From an uncultured Chlorobiaceae bacterium (lineage in GTDB: Bacteria > Bacteroidota > Chlorobiia > Chlorobiales > Chlorobiaceae), in the NCBI GenBank assembly GCA_903824045.1, contig CAIJVD010000028.1:1-64000 (forward strand): a DNA stretch of 64,000 nt, read 5' to 3'. The notes under the pieces were generated by a model. That model searched no databases, was not told where the DNA came from, and saw only the letters and a list, made by a program, of their open reading frames with translations. The translations under genes and the position numbers were made by a program. Below, in pieces: positions 11,838 to 22,696 of this stretch. Each line of letters opens with the position of its first letter. Position 1 is the stretch's first letter.

Positions 11838-11844
11838 CCCTCAG

Positions 11845-12507
11845 CTACCACTCTGAGGAGTGCAGACCGACAATCTCCCTGTAGGCAACTGCCGCCGCGC
11901 AGGCCGAGACTGGCACGCTCACCAGAAGGCCCACACCGAGAGCCAGCAAGCCCAGGAGGTTCACGCAAGCCAGCACAACCCCGGCCCAGAGAATCAGAAA
12001 CCACCGTTTCGCCACAATTTTCCGGCTTGTCTCCATCGCCTGCCAGAAATCCATACGGCAGTCGACCACGAGGAAGAGGGCAAAAGAGTAGCCGACCGCA
12101 AGATAGATTCCCGGAAGAATGAGCAGCACCAGCCCTACCGTCACCAGCAACCCGATGGCCAGACCGGCAAGAAAGAGCGGCAGAAAGTAGTTGAACCCCC
12201 GGAAAAAGTCGGAAAACTCAATCTCCTGACCGCTCAGCAGCTTGAAGACGACAATGCTGTACCCGGCGTAGAGCGGGGCGGAAACTGCCGAAAACAGAAT
12301 CGAGCCCAGAGAGCTGAAGGCCGAACTAAGGGCAGAGACAACAAAAACGATCAGCGTAAAACCCACAAACTCCCCCACATGCTCCCGAAAGATCTCCCTT
12401 GCCTGGCGGACATAGCCTGAAACATCGACCTCATACTCCCCGTTGAACGCCCGCTGAAACAACGCCGGATCAACCTTCACTCCAAAATCAAACGCAGCCA
12501 TCATCAA
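11845..12507 (-). CDS. Polytopic membrane protein (DUF975-like)
   Basis: The 220-residue protein contains about five hydrophobic segments, including 'FTLIVFVVSALSSAFSSLGSI', 'LFLAGLAIGLLVTVGLVLLIL' and 'LILWAGVVLACVNLLGLLALG'. Between them is the pattern 'PGIYLAVGYSFALFLVVDC' followed by 'WQAMETSRKIV'. This is the signature of the DUF975/glycerophosphodiester-phosphodiesterase membrane-domain group of unknown function. It is upstream of, and close to, the two-TM protein gene. Transport or scaffold roles are possible but not shown. Confidence 0.65.
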   Translation of the reverse strand: MMMAAFDFGVKVDPALFQRAFNGEYEVDVSGYVRQAREIFREHVGEFVGFTLIVFVVSALSSAFSSLGSILFSAVSAPLYAGYSIVVFKLLSGQEIEFSDFFRGFNYFLPLFLAGLAIGLLVTVGLVLLILPGIYLAVGYSFALFLVVDCRMDFWQAMETSRKIVAKRWFLILWAGVVLACVNLLGLLALGVGLLVSVPVSACAAAVAYREIVGLHSSEW

Positions 12508-12666
12508 CCTCCCCTCTCATGATTATCAGTAACAGGTTCACTTCATCGCAAAGATTATACATGAAATTTACACAAGGAACCGGTAAGCGGCAACAGAAGC
12601 CTGAAAAGAAAAGCTGTTGGGGTAAGGGATGGGTGCTGAGTGTTGGGGAAACAGGGGGTTCACCGC

Positions 12667-12700
12667 TTTGTCATCTCGACGAAAGGAGAGATCTCCCTTC
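12667..12700. repeat. Dispersed repeat copy (gtcatctcg...gagagatctc type)
   Basis: The segment contains gtcatctcgacg and ggagagatctc, a motif I associate with dispersed repeats in Chlorobi and Bacteroidetes genomes. A related copy is at 29157-29191. It overlaps the last codons and stop of the DUF2278 gene, so the tail 'SEGRSLLSSR' of that protein is repeat-derived. The 163 bases between this repeat and the gene at 11845-12507 hold nothing else I can name. Confidence 0.5.
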
Positions 12701-13339
12701 CGAGAGTGCGGGTTCGGCGAAGAAGTGCTGGCTGCGGAATTTGCAGAGGAAGGCGGCGGCGGTGTTGTCACGGCGGAGGGCGACGACGGCTCCGTCCTGC
12801 CAATGACCGTTCTCCTGGTGCCATCGGCTGTATGGAGGGTCGCCCTGATTCTGATGGATGTTGTGTACCCCTTTTCCGTTCCTGAAGGGCTCGCCGAAAA
12901 CCAGAATCTTTCGCGCATGTTTCAGCAACGGTTCGAGCGCCCTGAATGCAGCCACACCGGTACCGTATTTCCATGCCGCACAGTAGGCTCCGTTCAGATG
13001 GTCTTCATTTGGCAGAACTGCCTTGCACTCGACTGTCGGCTCAAGTTCCGGGCTGCGGTAGTAATCGAGCGCGCCGCTTTCGGGCGTTGAATCGAGCGGA
13101 TACCACCCTTCGCGGAGGGAGAGGAGATGATGCAGCGCACCCTGCGCCAGCTCGACCAGACGCCACTGCACGCCAAAAGCGTCGTGCTTGTTGTCGAGAT
13201 CTATCGGGCAGCGATAGAATGACTTCCCGGCCTTTACCTTGAGATTGCAGTGATAGTATTTGCGGTCGCTGAATGCTCGGTCGCTGTAGTAGGTGTAGAG
13301 CGTCCCGACCAGAACGCCGTAACCGTCGTGGAGAGGCAT
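12671..13339 (-). CDS. DUF2278 (YukJ-like) family protein
   Basis: The 222-residue protein opens 'MPLHDGYGVLVGTLYTY', continues with 'HCNLKVKAGKSFYRCPIDLDN', and has the diagnostic C-terminal block 'ILVFGEPFRNGKGVHNIHQNQGD', all typical of DUF2278/YukJ proteins of unknown function. No signal peptide is evident. Its last residues are encoded by a dispersed repeat, so the natural C-terminus may have been altered by repeat insertion. It is transcribed divergently from tkt. Confidence 0.75.
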   Translation of the reverse strand: MPLHDGYGVLVGTLYTYYSDRAFSDRKYYHCNLKVKAGKSFYRCPIDLDNKHDAFGVQWRLVELAQGALHHLLSLREGWYPLDSTPESGALDYYRSPELEPTVECKAVLPNEDHLNGAYCAAWKYGTGVAAFRALEPLLKHARKILVFGEPFRNGKGVHNIHQNQGDPPYSRWHQENGHWQDGAVVALRRDNTAAAFLCKFRSQHFFAEPALSEGRSLLSSR

Positions 13340-13513
13340 GGGCGCGTCTTTTGGCGGAACTGCGATAATGAAAAGTATCGTTGCAAGTTACGCATATTGC
13401 ACACCGAAGCCAAGAGTGAATCGGTCTACCCGGCCTTTCAGCGGGGCGCTGCTCTGTGTATATTGAGGCGAAGCGCGCCCGAAGCTTTCAGGTGCATCTC
13501 CTAACCATCTCTT

Positions 13514-15541
13514 ATGGAAACAGATTCTCTCGACATCAGGGCCATCAACACCGTGCGGCTTCTTGCAGTTGACATGGTAGAGCTTGCAGATTCAGGCCAT
13601 CCGGGCATGCCGCTTGGCGCTGCGCCGATGGCTTATGTGCTCTTTACCCGGATCATGCGCCACAACCCCAGAAACCCCCGGTGGATCAACAGAGACCGCT
13701 TCGTCCTGTCGGCAGGCCACGGCTCAGCGCTGCTCTACGGGCTTCTCCATCTCTGCGGCTACGACTTGAGCCTTGAGGATCTGAAGCAGTTCCGCCAATG
13801 GGGAAGCAGAACGCCGGGGCACCCTGAACACGGCCTGACGCCTGGCGTCGAAACTACGACCGGGCCGCTCGGGCAAGGCATTGCGACCGCGGTCGGCATG
13901 GCCATTGCCGAACGGCACACCTCGGCGCTGCTGAATCGCGAAAACCTGCCGCTCATCGACCACCATACCTACGTCATCTGCAGTGATGGCGACCTGATGG
14001 AGGGGGTCAGCAGCGAGGCATCCTCCCTTGCCGGGCATTTGAAGCTTGGCCGTCTGATCTGCCTCTACGACAGCAACCGGATCTCCATCGAAGGGGCGAC
14101 CTCTCTCAGCTTCACGGAGGATGTGGCCGCTCGCTACCGGGCTTACGGATGGCATGTCGAACAGATCGACGGCAACGATCCTGCAGCCATCGAGCAGGCA
14201 ATTGTGCAAGCCAAAACCTGCACTGAGCGCCCTTCGCTGCTGATTGCATCGACAACCATAGGGTTCGGCAGCCCCAACAAGGCGAACAGTGCCGCCGCTC
14301 ATGGCGCCCCGCTCGGCAGGGATGAGGTGAAGCTGCTCAAAAAGGCCTTCGGGTTTGCGGAATCGGAGAGTTTTTCTGTTCCGGCCAAGGTTCAGGCTCT
14401 CTTCGACACGGTGAAGGAGAGGGGCGAGGCAAGCGAAGCAATGTGGTTGCTGCTTTATAAGGAGTATGGAAAACGCCATCCCGATCTTCTCCGCCAGCTT
14501 GAGGAGCGCCTGGAGCGGCGTCTGCCAAAGGGGTGGGAAACTTCGCTGCCAACATTCGAGCCCGCATCGGGAGTTGCAACCCGCCAGGCGTCGCAGCGGG
14601 TGCTGGAGGCACTCACCCGAACCGTTCCGTTTCTTGCGGGGGGCTCGGCCGACCTTGCGCCTTCATGCGGCACCTTCATCCCTCATACGACCGACTTTAC
14701 GGCGGAAGAGAGGGGAGGATCCACTCTCCATTTCGGCGTCCGGGAGCACGCCATGGGAGCAGCGCTCAACGGCATGGCGCTTTCGGAGATCATCATACCC
14801 TACGGCGCGACCTTTCTCATCTTTGCCGACTACATGAAGCCAGCCCTGCGCATAGCCTCCCTGATGCAGGTGCATGCCATATTCATCTTCACCCACGACA
14901 GCATCGCCGTCGGCGAAGACGGCCCAACCCATCAGCCGATCGAGCAGCTTGCCATGCTGCGCTCACTACCTGGGCTGACGGTGATTCGGCCGGCTGACGC
15001 GAACGAGACGAAAGCCGCATGGATAGTAGCGCTCAAAGCTCACCGGCCGGTTGCTCTGATACTTTCGCGCCAATCCCTGCCGGTGCTCCAGGAGACCCGC
15101 GAGATGGCCAGTGAGGGCGTTGCACAAGGAGGGTATATCGTCGCGGAGTGGCCGGAAGGCACCCTGCCGGAGGGAAGGCGGGCGGTGCTGATCGCTACCG
15201 GCTCCGAAGTACATCTGGCGCTCGAAGCCCGCCTCATGCTTGAAGCCGAGGGCATTGCCGTCCGGGTGGTCTCGATGCCTTCGATGGAGCTCTTCGAAGA
15301 GCAGCCGGAGGAGTGGCGCCGGAAGGTGCTCCCCCCTGAAGTTAAAAACCGGGTGGTCATTGAGGCAGCTTCCTCCTTCGGCTGGCACAGGTATGCCGGA
15401 GATAGGGGTATTGTACTCGGCATCGACCACTTTGGGCGTTCGGCAAAAGGCCCGGTTGTGCAGCAGGCGTTCGGCTTTACGGCAGAACATGCGGCTGAGT
15501 GCGTGCAGAGCCTTTTCAACTCCAGCCAAAACCCCCTATGA
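13514..15541 (+). CDS. tkt: Transketolase
   Basis: This 675-residue protein is a full transketolase: thiamine-diphosphate-dependent transfer of two-carbon units between sugar phosphates in the Calvin and pentose-phosphate interconversions. The N-terminal domain has '[14 protein letters not shown]' and the ThDP/Mg motif '[13 protein letters not shown]...N' near residue 157. The pyrimidine domain carries the catalytic glutamate in '[13 protein letters not shown]'. It heads an operon with pgl, whose ATG overlaps the tkt stop (ATGA at 15538-15541). The pair faces zwf-gnd. Confidence 0.96.
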   Translation: METDSLDIRAINTVRLLAVDMVELADSGHPGMPLGAAPMAYVLFTRIMRHNPRNPRWINRDRFVLSAGHGSALLYGLLHLCGYDLSLEDLKQFRQWGSRTPGHPEHGLTPGVETTTGPLGQGIATAVGMAIAERHTSALLNRENLPLIDHHTYVICSDGDLMEGVSSEASSLAGHLKLGRLICLYDSNRISIEGATSLSFTEDVAARYRAYGWHVEQIDGNDPAAIEQAIVQAKTCTERPSLLIASTTIGFGSPNKANSAAAHGAPLGRDEVKLLKKAFGFAESESFSVPAKVQALFDTVKERGEASEAMWLLLYKEYGKRHPDLLRQLEERLERRLPKGWETSLPTFEPASGVATRQASQRVLEALTRTVPFLAGGSADLAPSCGTFIPHTTDFTAEERGGSTLHFGVREHAMGAALNGMALSEIIIPYGATFLIFADYMKPALRIASLMQVHAIFIFTHDSIAVGEDGPTHQPIEQLAMLRSLPGLTVIRPADANETKAAWIVALKAHRPVALILSRQSLPVLQETREMASEGVAQGGYIVAEWPEGTLPEGRRAVLIATGSEVHLALEARLMLEAEGIAVRVVSMPSMELFEEQPEEWRRKVLPPEVKNRVVIEAASSFGWHRYAGDRGIVLGIDHFGRSAKGPVVQQAFGFTAEHAAECVQSLFNSSQNPL

Positions 15542-16284
15542 AAAGAGCGTCATCACAGGAGTTGTTCAGCGGCAGCGTGGAGGAGATGGCGGAGCAGGCC
15601 GCCCGGCTGATCATAGCCGAGGCGCACCGCGCGGTTGCCGCCAGGGGGATCTTTACGCTTGTGCTGGCCGGAGGCAGTTCACCCCGCCCGCTCTACCGAC
15701 TGCTTGCCAGTGGCACCGGCCAGGAAGCTCTGCCCTGGGAGCATACACGACTCTTTATGGGAGACGAGCGATGCGTGCCCGCAGGCAGTCCCGACAGCAA
15801 CTTCCGGATGATAGAGGAGAGTCTCTTCTCCACAGGATGCGCTCCAAAGAGCCACTGTTTCAGGATGGAGGGGGAGCTGCCCGATCCGGCAGAGGGCGCA
15901 GGGAATTATGAGACCGCCATTCGCACCTTTTTCACCTCTTCCGGCCTCCCGATAGAGGATGGGTTTCCGCTCTTCGACATCATCCTGCTCGGGCTCGGCG
16001 AAGACGGACATACCGCGTCACTCTTTCCGGGCAACCCCGAAGTGCTCAAGGAGCGTGAGCGCTGGGTGGTTGCGCTTGACGCACCAAACGGAAAACCGCC
16101 AGGAAAGCGGCTGAGCGTGACCCTGCCCGTGATCAACCATGCCCGGTGCGTTGTTTTTATTACCTCGGGGCGCGAAAAAGCCCTGCTGGCAGCAAAGATT
16201 GCGAGAGGTGAGTGCAGCGAACTGCCGGCGGCACTTGTTGCACCGCAAAGCGGAAGGCTCTTCTGGTTCACGGCTCAGCCGTAG
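15538..16284 (+). CDS. pgl: 6-phosphogluconolactonase
   Basis: The 248-residue product matches the 6-phosphogluconolactonase/NagB-fold family: '[17 protein letters not shown]' for phosphate binding, '[15 protein letters not shown]' and '[19 protein letters not shown]' containing the catalytic His. It hydrolyses 6-phosphogluconolactone in the oxidative pentose-phosphate pathway. I chose the ATG at 15538, which overlaps the tkt stop codon; an upstream ATG at 15499 would lie inside tkt and adds unconserved residues. The 3' end overlaps the convergent zwf gene by ten bases. Confidence 0.93.
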   Translation: MKRASSQELFSGSVEEMAEQAARLIIAEAHRAVAARGIFTLVLAGGSSPRPLYRLLASGTGQEALPWEHTRLFMGDERCVPAGSPDSNFRMIEESLFSTGCAPKSHCFRMEGELPDPAEGAGNYETAIRTFFTSSGLPIEDGFPLFDIILLGLGEDGHTASLFPGNPEVLKERERWVVALDAPNGKPPGKRLSVTLPVINHARCVVFITSGREKALLAAKIARGECSELPAALVAPQSGRLFWFTAQP

Positions 16285-17699
16285 ATCCCCTCCGCTGCAT
16301 CAGGCCCCTTTGAGTGGGCTGCGTAGGGTTCGGGATCTCTGCCCTCGACAGCCGAGCGGATCGAATCGATGATTCCCCATGAGTACTCGACGCTGTCCTG
16401 GCGGATGAAGTTCATCTGATCGCCGGCCATGGCATCGAGCAGGAGGCGGTGATAGGGTGTAAGCCCACCGGTGGCAAACGATGTGCGGTAGTCGAACTTC
16501 ATGTAGACAGGATCGGTAACAAGCTCCTCGCCCGGCCGTTTGGCGCCGAAGCGTATGGCAATGGTCTCTTCGGGCTGGATGCGGAGGATGACCTGGTTTG
16601 CCGTATAGCTGCAACTTTCAGCCTCGCCAAAGAAGTTCTGGGGGGGACAGTTGAAGGTGATGACGATTTCGGTCACCGTTTCCGCAAGGTTCTTGCCCGC
16701 CCTGACATAAAACGGCACCCCCTTCCAGCGCCAGTTGTCGACATGGAATTTCACCGCAGCATAGGTCTCAACCGTGGAGTCGGCAGCAACCCCCTTTTCG
16801 GAGCGGTACCCTTCGTACTGCCCGAGAACAACCGAAGTGGGTGCGCTCTGAGGTGAAAAAAGCCGGATTGAGCGGAGTACCTTCGATTTCTCGTCGCGCA
16901 CGGCATCGGCGGAGAGGTCGACCGGAGGCTCCATGGCAACAGCAGCAAGCAGCTGCAGCGCATGGTTCTGCATGATGTCGCGAAGCAGGCCGGACTCCTC
17001 GTAGAGTGCCCCGCGGCCGCGAATGCCGAAATCTTCGGCGATGGTGATGGTGACGTTGGCAATGTGACTGCGGTTCCAGAGGGGCTCGAAGATGCCGTTC
17101 GAAAAGCGGAAGACCATGATATTCTGGACCGTCTCCTTGCCGAGATAGTGGTCGATGCGGAAAACCGCATCCTCCGGGAATACCTCCCCGATCACGGCGT
17201 TCAGCTCCCTGGCGGAGCCAAGGTCCCGGCCGTAGGGCTTTTCGATGATGATCTTCCGCCGTCCACCGCCCGCACTACCCTTTCCGCCGAGAGCGGCACG
17301 TTCAAGGTTTCTGACAATGACCGGCGCCAGGGCTGGCGGGGTTGCCAGATAGAAGAGTGCGTCGCAAAGGGTGCCCTGCCGCTCAAGTTCTTTCTTCAGG
17401 CGATGATAACCGTCAGGATCATCGAGATCCGCGCTCAGGTAGAAGATCCGGTGGATGAACTCCTCAAAAACGGCCTCATCCTTCAGGGAGTCCGGCGAGA
17501 GTGTGCGCATTTTCTCCTGCACCACGGCACGGAACTCCTCGTGGGAAAGTGCGGCGCGCCCGATAGCGGTGAGGGTGGCACCGGCGGGCAGATGGCCGAG
17601 CCGGGCAAGCTCAAAGAGCGCGGGAAAGAGCTTGCGGGCCGCAAGATCGCCGTTTGCGCCGAAAATGACGATGGTGAAGCTCTCCGGTTTTAGCTGCAT
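16275..17699 (-). CDS. zwf: Glucose-6-phosphate 1-dehydrogenase
   Basis: The 474-residue enzyme oxidises glucose-6-phosphate to the lactone with NADP. The dinucleotide motif '[10 protein letters not shown]' is at residues 14-23 and the active-site signature 'RIDHYLGKE' near residue 180. The C-terminal substrate domain ends with '[22 protein letters not shown]'. Length is normal for the family. It follows gnd on the same strand after 12 bases, with GAGG placed about eight bases before its ATG, so gnd-zwf form one transcript. It is convergent with pgl. Confidence 0.95.
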   Translation of the reverse strand: MQLKPESFTIVIFGANGDLAARKLFPALFELARLGHLPAGATLTAIGRAALSHEEFRAVVQEKMRTLSPDSLKDEAVFEEFIHRIFYLSADLDDPDGYHRLKKELERQGTLCDALFYLATPPALAPVIVRNLERAALGGKGSAGGGRRKIIIEKPYGRDLGSARELNAVIGEVFPEDAVFRIDHYLGKETVQNIMVFRFSNGIFEPLWNRSHIANVTITIAEDFGIRGRGALYEESGLLRDIMQNHALQLLAAVAMEPPVDLSADAVRDEKSKVLRSIRLFSPQSAPTSVVLGQYEGYRSEKGVAADSTVETYAAVKFHVDNWRWKGVPFYVRAGKNLAETVTEIVITFNCPPQNFFGEAESCSYTANQVILRIQPEETIAIRFGAKRPGEELVTDPVYMKFDYRTSFATGGLTPYHRLLLDAMAGDQMNFIRQDSVEYSWGIIDSIRSAVEGRDPEPYAAHSKGPDAAEGIYG

Positions 17700-17711
17700 G
17701 ATGGCGCCTCG

Positions 17712-18611
17712 CTATGGGTTGCCGGTGAAGCCGTGCCCGCCGAACTCGTTGCGGAGTGCCGCAACGACCTTGTCCGAAAGGTTTTCCGGGTCACGGGAGC
17801 GAAAGCGGCTGAAAAGGGATGCGGCTATAACAGGAATCGATACCTCGTGCTCCAAAGCGGCCTCAAGCGTCCAGCGGCCCTCTCCGGAGTCGGCAATCCT
17901 GCCGGTAAGGTAGTCGAGAGCAGGATCCTTCTGGAAGGCCCGTTGCGCAAGGTCCATAAGCCACCCCCGGATGACGGATCCGTTGGCCCAGACCCGCGAG
18001 ACCTCCTGAAGATCATAATCGTAGCCGCTCGACGCAAGCAGGTCAAACCCCTCCCCCATCGCCTGCATCATGCCATATTCAATGCCGTTATGAACCATTT
18101 TGGCGAAGTGACCTGAACCGGACCCGCCAAGGTAGGCGTAGCCGTTTTCAACACAGAGATCCTTCAGGAGCGGCTCGATCACGAGATAGGCAGCTCTCTC
18201 TCCGCCGACCATGACGCAGGCTCCATACCGGGCCCCTTCGAGCCCACCGCTGGTGCCTGCATCGAGAAAACTGATCCCCTCCCCGGCGAGAGCTTCCGCC
18301 CTGCGGACGGAGTCCTGATGGCGGGAGTTGCCCCCGTCAACAATGATGTCACCCCGCTCCAGAAAAGGCCGGAGCCGCTCAATCGTGGCGTCAACCGGCT
18401 CACCGGCCGGCACCATCAGCCAGATGAGACGGGGAGAGTCGAGCATCCCCGCAAGCGCCTCGACTGCGCCGGCAACCGCAGCGCCTTTGGCGGCGAGCTC
18501 CTCAACAGCCGCGCTATTGAGATCGTAAACCACAAGATCATGGCCGCGTTCCAGAAGATGCCGGGCCATATTGCTCCCCATTTTCCCAAGACCTATAACT
18601 CCAGCTTTCAT
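17712..18611 (-). CDS. gnd: 6-phosphogluconate dehydrogenase, decarboxylating (short form)
   Basis: The 299-residue sequence is the short GntZ/YqeC class of decarboxylating 6-phosphogluconate dehydrogenase. It has an N-terminal Rossmann motif 'GLGKMGSNMARHLLERGH', the substrate loop 'VDGGNSRHQDSVRRA', and catalytic 'HFAKMVHNGIEYGMMQ'. The long C-terminal dimerisation region of the classical E. coli enzyme is absent, as normal for this subclass. With zwf and pgl it completes the oxidative pentose-phosphate branch giving NADPH and ribulose-5-phosphate. Confidence 0.92.
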   Translation of the reverse strand: MKAGVIGLGKMGSNMARHLLERGHDLVVYDLNSAAVEELAAKGAAVAGAVEALAGMLDSPRLIWLMVPAGEPVDATIERLRPFLERGDIIVDGGNSRHQDSVRRAEALAGEGISFLDAGTSGGLEGARYGACVMVGGERAAYLVIEPLLKDLCVENGYAYLGGSGSGHFAKMVHNGIEYGMMQAMGEGFDLLASSGYDYDLQEVSRVWANGSVIRGWLMDLAQRAFQKDPALDYLTGRIADSGEGRWTLEAALEHEVSIPVIAASLFSRFRSRDPENLSDKVVAALRNEFGGHGFTGNP

Positions 18612-18645
18612 TGCAACTTCTGTTTGAACGTTTTATGCAGGCCAT

Positions 18646-21420
18646 TCAGCCACTATACCACCCTGTTTCGATGACCCTCTCTTTGAAACGCTGAAAAGCG
18701 GCAGTTAAATCCCCGGCAAGCGACTGAGCACTCACCATGTCGGCAGAGATCGCCGCCTTCTCAATTTCAGAGGCAAGGGAGCTCAGCGCCTGACCGCCGA
18801 CGGTTGCAGCAGAACCCTTGAGTGTGTGGGAGAGAAGTCGGGTCAATGGTGCATCAAGCATCCCTGCCGCACTTTGGATCCCGGCAATCTGAGCTTCGCC
18901 CTCCCCGATGAACTGCTCAAGAATTATTTCGACAATCTGGCGGTCATCCTGAAGGCGGGCGAGAACGTCATCAGCAAGAAAGCAATCATCCGGGCGGGTG
19001 ATGCTGCAGGACGAGTGCCTCTCTTCGTCAGGCGTCCCGACAAAAAAGCCACCCGCAACTCCCCCAAGATAGCGCTCCAGAACCGACCTGAAATCCGATT
19101 TTTTAAGCGGCTTTGCCATGTAGTCATCCATCCCGGCATTGAGGCACTTCTCCCTGTCCCCTTTCATGGCATTGGCGGTCATGGCAATCACAGGAACATC
19201 AGGAGAGCAGAGGAGCGTGCGATCCTTCCGAATTTGACGGGTAGCTTCGTAACCGTCCATCTCCGGCATCTGGCAATCCATGAAAACAAGATCGTACACT
19301 TTGGTGCGCATGGCATCCAGCGCCTCCAAACCGTTGATTGCCAGGTCAGGGGTGCAGCCAAGAGCGCTCAGTATCGAAAGCGCGACGGTCTGGTTGATGA
19401 GACTGTCCTCCACAAGCAGAATGTTTGCCCACGAAAAGGGAGTGGCGACGCCAGCATTCGGATGTTGGGCAGGGAGTGCTTCCGTGCAGGCACTCCTGTC
19501 AACAGAGAGCGCTTCAGCAATATTGCGGCAAAGCTCCCTGCGCCCGACCGGCTTATGCTGAAACCTGAAAACCCTGTTGCCGAAGCGCACTTTCATTGCG
19601 GCCAGAGTATCGATCGGAACGAAAAGAATGACTTTGCTCTCTCTACTGGCCGAAAAACGATCGAGAAAACCCTCAGCGCCCTCTGCATGCTTTCCAAAAA
19701 TCTGAAGGTCGAGCAGAAGTACAGAAGGCTTTTGCGCTGCTGCTTCGGGCCGGAAAAGAAGGGATTCGGCCTCCTCAGCGTTTCCCGCCGACCGGCAGAT
19801 GCATCCCAAAGAATCGAGCAAAGGAAGAAGCATCGAGGTAAGCGCGGAGGAAGGAATGACGAGCAAAACCTCCGCTCCGGCAAGAGAGTCATCCTGCGGC
19901 AGCTTTTCTGGTTCAGGAATCGGCAGTTTTTCAAGAGCAATATCGAACCAGAAGGAAGAGCCCTCTCCGGGAGTGCTTTCGACACAGATCAATCCGCCCA
20001 TCCTCCTTGCCAGATGGCTGGATATCGGCAGACCAAGCCCCGTACCGCCGTATTTCCGGACAGTCGAGCCGTCAGCCTGGGTGAATGGATCAAAAATAAG
20101 CTGCTGCTTCTCGGGAGGAATTCCGATACCGGTATCACTGACACAAAAGCGGATGACAGCATGCAGATCGCTCTCTTGCAAGAGGGTGACCTTCAGAACA
20201 ACCTCCCCGCCTTCGTCGGTAAAGCGGATGCCGTTGCCGAGAAGGTTGACGAGAATCTGGCGGATGCGGGCCGGATCGCCTTTAAGAGCGGCGGGAAGAT
20301 CTGCTCCCGTTACCAGGACAAGCTCAACCCCTTTTTTTCCGGCTTCCAGGGCGTGAATGCCGCAGAGATCTTCAAGCAGTTCATGCAGATCGAAGTTGAT
20401 ATGGTCCAGATCGAGCCGGCTGGCCTCAATTTTCGAAAAGTCGAGAATGTCATTGATGATTTTCAGCAGGTTCCGGCCGCTTCCGATAATAAGCTCGACA
20501 TACTTCCTCTGCTCATCGTTGAGGCCTGTTTCGAGAAGCAGGTCGGCCATGCCGATTACGCCGTTCATCGGAGTGCGGATTTCATGACTCATATTGGCCA
20601 GAAACTCGCTTTTTGAGGCGTTGGCAACCTCGGCGCTTCGTGCCAGAGCCTTCGTCTGCCTGATGGAGTCCTGAAGCTTCCGGTTGCTCTCGATCAGTTC
20701 ATTGCGGGCGTGGTTGGCTTCCTCGATAATATTCAGCAGTGCTGCTCGCTGGTCGGTTCTGAAGAGACGCCGGCTATCCTCAAGCGTATAGGGCAGCGCT
20801 GATGAGGAGAGGTCGAACAGCCCCATCCTGACCGCCGGAGGCGGCTCTTCATTGGTGGGGGCACTCTCCTCATGCAGTGCAACAGCACCCTTCGGTGATG
20901 CCTCCGCGCGAAGATTGACCGAACCATGAAGCCTCTCGAGTTCGGTTTTCAACTCGATGTTGCGGAGCTCCCGATTTACCAGAAGGCGGTTGAACCGTTC
21001 CAGGTCTTTCATTGAGCGTTTCAGTTCGCGCTCCATCTTTTTCCTTTCGGAGATATCGGAAATGAGAATCACCACCGCACTCACCACTCCACCTTCAAAG
21101 CAGGGAGAGAAGCTCGACGATACCGCCGTGCGACCTCCGCCGGGAAGCCTGAACTCCGTTTCGGTAACTATGGAACGCCCTTTTTTGAAAACACTCGCTA
21201 TTGCCTGTCGGCAGTTCTCTGCGGCAGGTCCGGCGATATGGCTGCAGAGCTCGTCACCGCAGGAGAGAAGTCCGGTGAAAAACGGCATGGAGCGGTTGAC
21301 ATAGGTAATTCGGTGCAGGGCGTCAACGGCAATGACGGTATCAGGAATGGAGGTCAACACGGTGCTGAGGGCACTTGAGCCGGGAGAAAACCCGGAAGGA
21401 AGCTGTTTACGCCTGCTCAT
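18646..21420 (-). CDS. Hybrid sensor histidine kinase with PAS, two receiver domains and HPt
   Basis: The 924-residue soluble protein begins with a PAS domain ('[20 protein letters not shown]', residues about 28-140) and coiled coils. A HisKA domain follows with phospho-acceptor His279 in 'MSHEIRTP', then an HATPase domain ('DTGIGIP', '[10 protein letters not shown]'). Receiver 1 has Asp571 but its first strand reads 'VLLVIPSS', lacking the acidic Mg-binding pair. Receiver 2 is complete ('LLVEDS', Asp715, 'AKPLKK'). The C-terminal HPt domain has His865 in 'SHTLKGSAA'. The BarA/ArcB-like order implies an internal phosphorelay. No transmembrane segment is seen, so the signal is probably cytosolic. 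It starts one base after the glycosyltransferase stop. Confidence 0.93.
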   Translation of the reverse strand: MSRRKQLPSGFSPGSSALSTVLTSIPDTVIAVDALHRITYVNRSMPFFTGLLSCGDELCSHIAGPAAENCRQAIASVFKKGRSIVTETEFRLPGGGRTAVSSSFSPCFEGGVVSAVVILISDISERKKMERELKRSMKDLERFNRLLVNRELRNIELKTELERLHGSVNLRAEASPKGAVALHEESAPTNEEPPPAVRMGLFDLSSSALPYTLEDSRRLFRTDQRAALLNIIEEANHARNELIESNRKLQDSIRQTKALARSAEVANASKSEFLANMSHEIRTPMNGVIGMADLLLETGLNDEQRKYVELIIGSGRNLLKIINDILDFSKIEASRLDLDHINFDLHELLEDLCGIHALEAGKKGVELVLVTGADLPAALKGDPARIRQILVNLLGNGIRFTDEGGEVVLKVTLLQESDLHAVIRFCVSDTGIGIPPEKQQLIFDPFTQADGSTVRKYGGTGLGLPISSHLARRMGGLICVESTPGEGSSFWFDIALEKLPIPEPEKLPQDDSLAGAEVLLVIPSSALTSMLLPLLDSLGCICRSAGNAEEAESLLFRPEAAAQKPSVLLLDLQIFGKHAEGAEGFLDRFSASRESKVILFVPIDTLAAMKVRFGNRVFRFQHKPVGRRELCRNIAEALSVDRSACTEALPAQHPNAGVATPFSWANILLVEDSLINQTVALSILSALGCTPDLAINGLEALDAMRTKVYDLVFMDCQMPEMDGYEATRQIRKDRTLLCSPDVPVIAMTANAMKGDREKCLNAGMDDYMAKPLKKSDFRSVLERYLGGVAGGFFVGTPDEERHSSCSITRPDDCFLADDVLARLQDDRQIVEIILEQFIGEGEAQIAGIQSAAGMLDAPLTRLLSHTLKGSAATVGGQALSSLASEIEKAAISADMVSAQSLAGDLTAAFQRFKERVIETGWYSG

Positions 21421-21421
21421 A

Positions 21422-22561
21422 TCACGCTCCGCATCCTTGCACCTGACTCACGATGCTATGGTAGCGATCGATGAGGACGCCGTTAACTTCGCACCACGAC
21501 TGCCCGGCTGCGTAGGCAAGACCGCGGCTTCGCAGCTCAGTGTAACGATCTGAAGCCTGTGAAAGCTCAAGGCAAATGCTGAAAAAATCATCGGCATCTC
21601 CGGCCCTGGCAACAACTCCCGCCCCGGAGCGCTCTATGATGTCGCGGCATCCGCCCGCATCCGAAACGACCGCAGGCATTCCTGACGCAAGCGCTTCGAG
21701 CGCCACATTGCAAAAAGCCTCGGTGGTGGAGGGAAAAAGAAAAATATCACCGCAGGCGTAGGCCTCGGCAAGCTCCATCCCGGTCAGATAACCGGTAAAG
21801 ACCGCTTCAGGCATCCGGCGGCGCAGCTCCCCATCCTGAGGACCCGAACCGATCAGCACAAAGCGGACACCCGGCTCACTCTGTGTGGCCATAAAGCGGT
21901 CATAGACCCTCATGACCACTTCGGTATCCTTGTAGGGCACAAAACGACCGGCATAGACAATAACCGCTCTATCATGGGCATTCCAGCGAGAGCGGAGGTT
22001 TTCGCTGCGGTGCGACGGATTGAAGAGGTGACGGTCAACACCCCTCGACCAGATGTCGACGTTGAGGATGTTGTGCGCGGCGAGTTTCTTGCGGACATGG
22101 CCGTTCGGGGCAAAGACAAGGTCGCAGTTGTTGTAGAACCAGGAGAGATATCTCCATGCGACCTGTTCAGCAAAGCCGAGACGGTAGTAGCTGAGATAGG
22201 CCGGAAAGTCGGTGTGAAAGGCTGAAGCGACAGGAATGGATCGATCTTTTGCGTAGAGCAGAAACTCTCTGCCGATAATGTCGGGAGTTGAAATATGGAC
22301 GATATCGGGCGCAAAAGCATCGAGCTGCCGTCTTGTTTCAGACTTGAAGAACCCGAGTTTATAGGCTGGATAGAGCGGAATCGGCACTGCCGGCATAGGG
22401 TGAACCGTGACGCCGTCGTGATCGTCCGCTGAGGAGAGGTCAGGCGACCAGACCTCAACCTGATGACCTTTTTTTCTGAAAGAGGCAACAAGCCGATAGA
22501 TCGATTTTACGGCGCCGTCCTTGTCCCTTACATAGGTTCCCGAGTATAAGGCAATCTTCAT
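21422..22561 (-). CDS. Glycosyltransferase family 4 (GT-B)
   Basis: The 379-residue protein has the GT-B layout: N-terminal '[20 protein letters not shown]' with the glycine-rich acceptor loop, and '[14 protein letters not shown]' near residue 117. The C-terminal donor domain carries '[13 protein letters not shown]', '[11 protein letters not shown]' and the E-x7-E motif in '[17 protein letters not shown]'. Closest relatives by pattern are lipid glycosyltransferases (MgtA mannosyltransferase, SqdX sulfoquinovosyltransferase). A role in glycolipid synthesis is plausible, but the sugar and acceptor are not determined here. It is directly upstream of the hybrid kinase gene. Confidence 0.88.
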   Translation of the reverse strand: MKIALYSGTYVRDKDGAVKSIYRLVASFRKKGHQVEVWSPDLSSADDHDGVTVHPMPAVPIPLYPAYKLGFFKSETRRQLDAFAPDIVHISTPDIIGREFLLYAKDRSIPVASAFHTDFPAYLSYYRLGFAEQVAWRYLSWFYNNCDLVFAPNGHVRKKLAAHNILNVDIWSRGVDRHLFNPSHRSENLRSRWNAHDRAVIVYAGRFVPYKDTEVVMRVYDRFMATQSEPGVRFVLIGSGPQDGELRRRMPEAVFTGYLTGMELAEAYACGDIFLFPSTTEAFCNVALEALASGMPAVVSDAGGCRDIIERSGAGVVARAGDADDFFSICLELSQASDRYTELRSRGLAYAAGQSWCEVNGVLIDRYHSIVSQVQGCGA

Positions 22562-22696
22562 AAAAGATCTGCAATACCAAATAAATCAATCAATTATCCG
22601 AACAGTGCCGCCGGCGTCGAACAAGTGACTGGAGGGTCCCCCAGCCCTTTTGAAAAGGTAACATTTCCGGCGAAAAACTCATCATAACACCGGAAA

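Noticed and set aside
18826..20616. A 596-codon open frame on the plus strand inside the hybrid kinase gene
   Set aside because: It lies wholly antisense to a kinase with clear motifs, has no recognisable domains, and its amino-acid composition is that of a shadow frame in GC-rich DNA.
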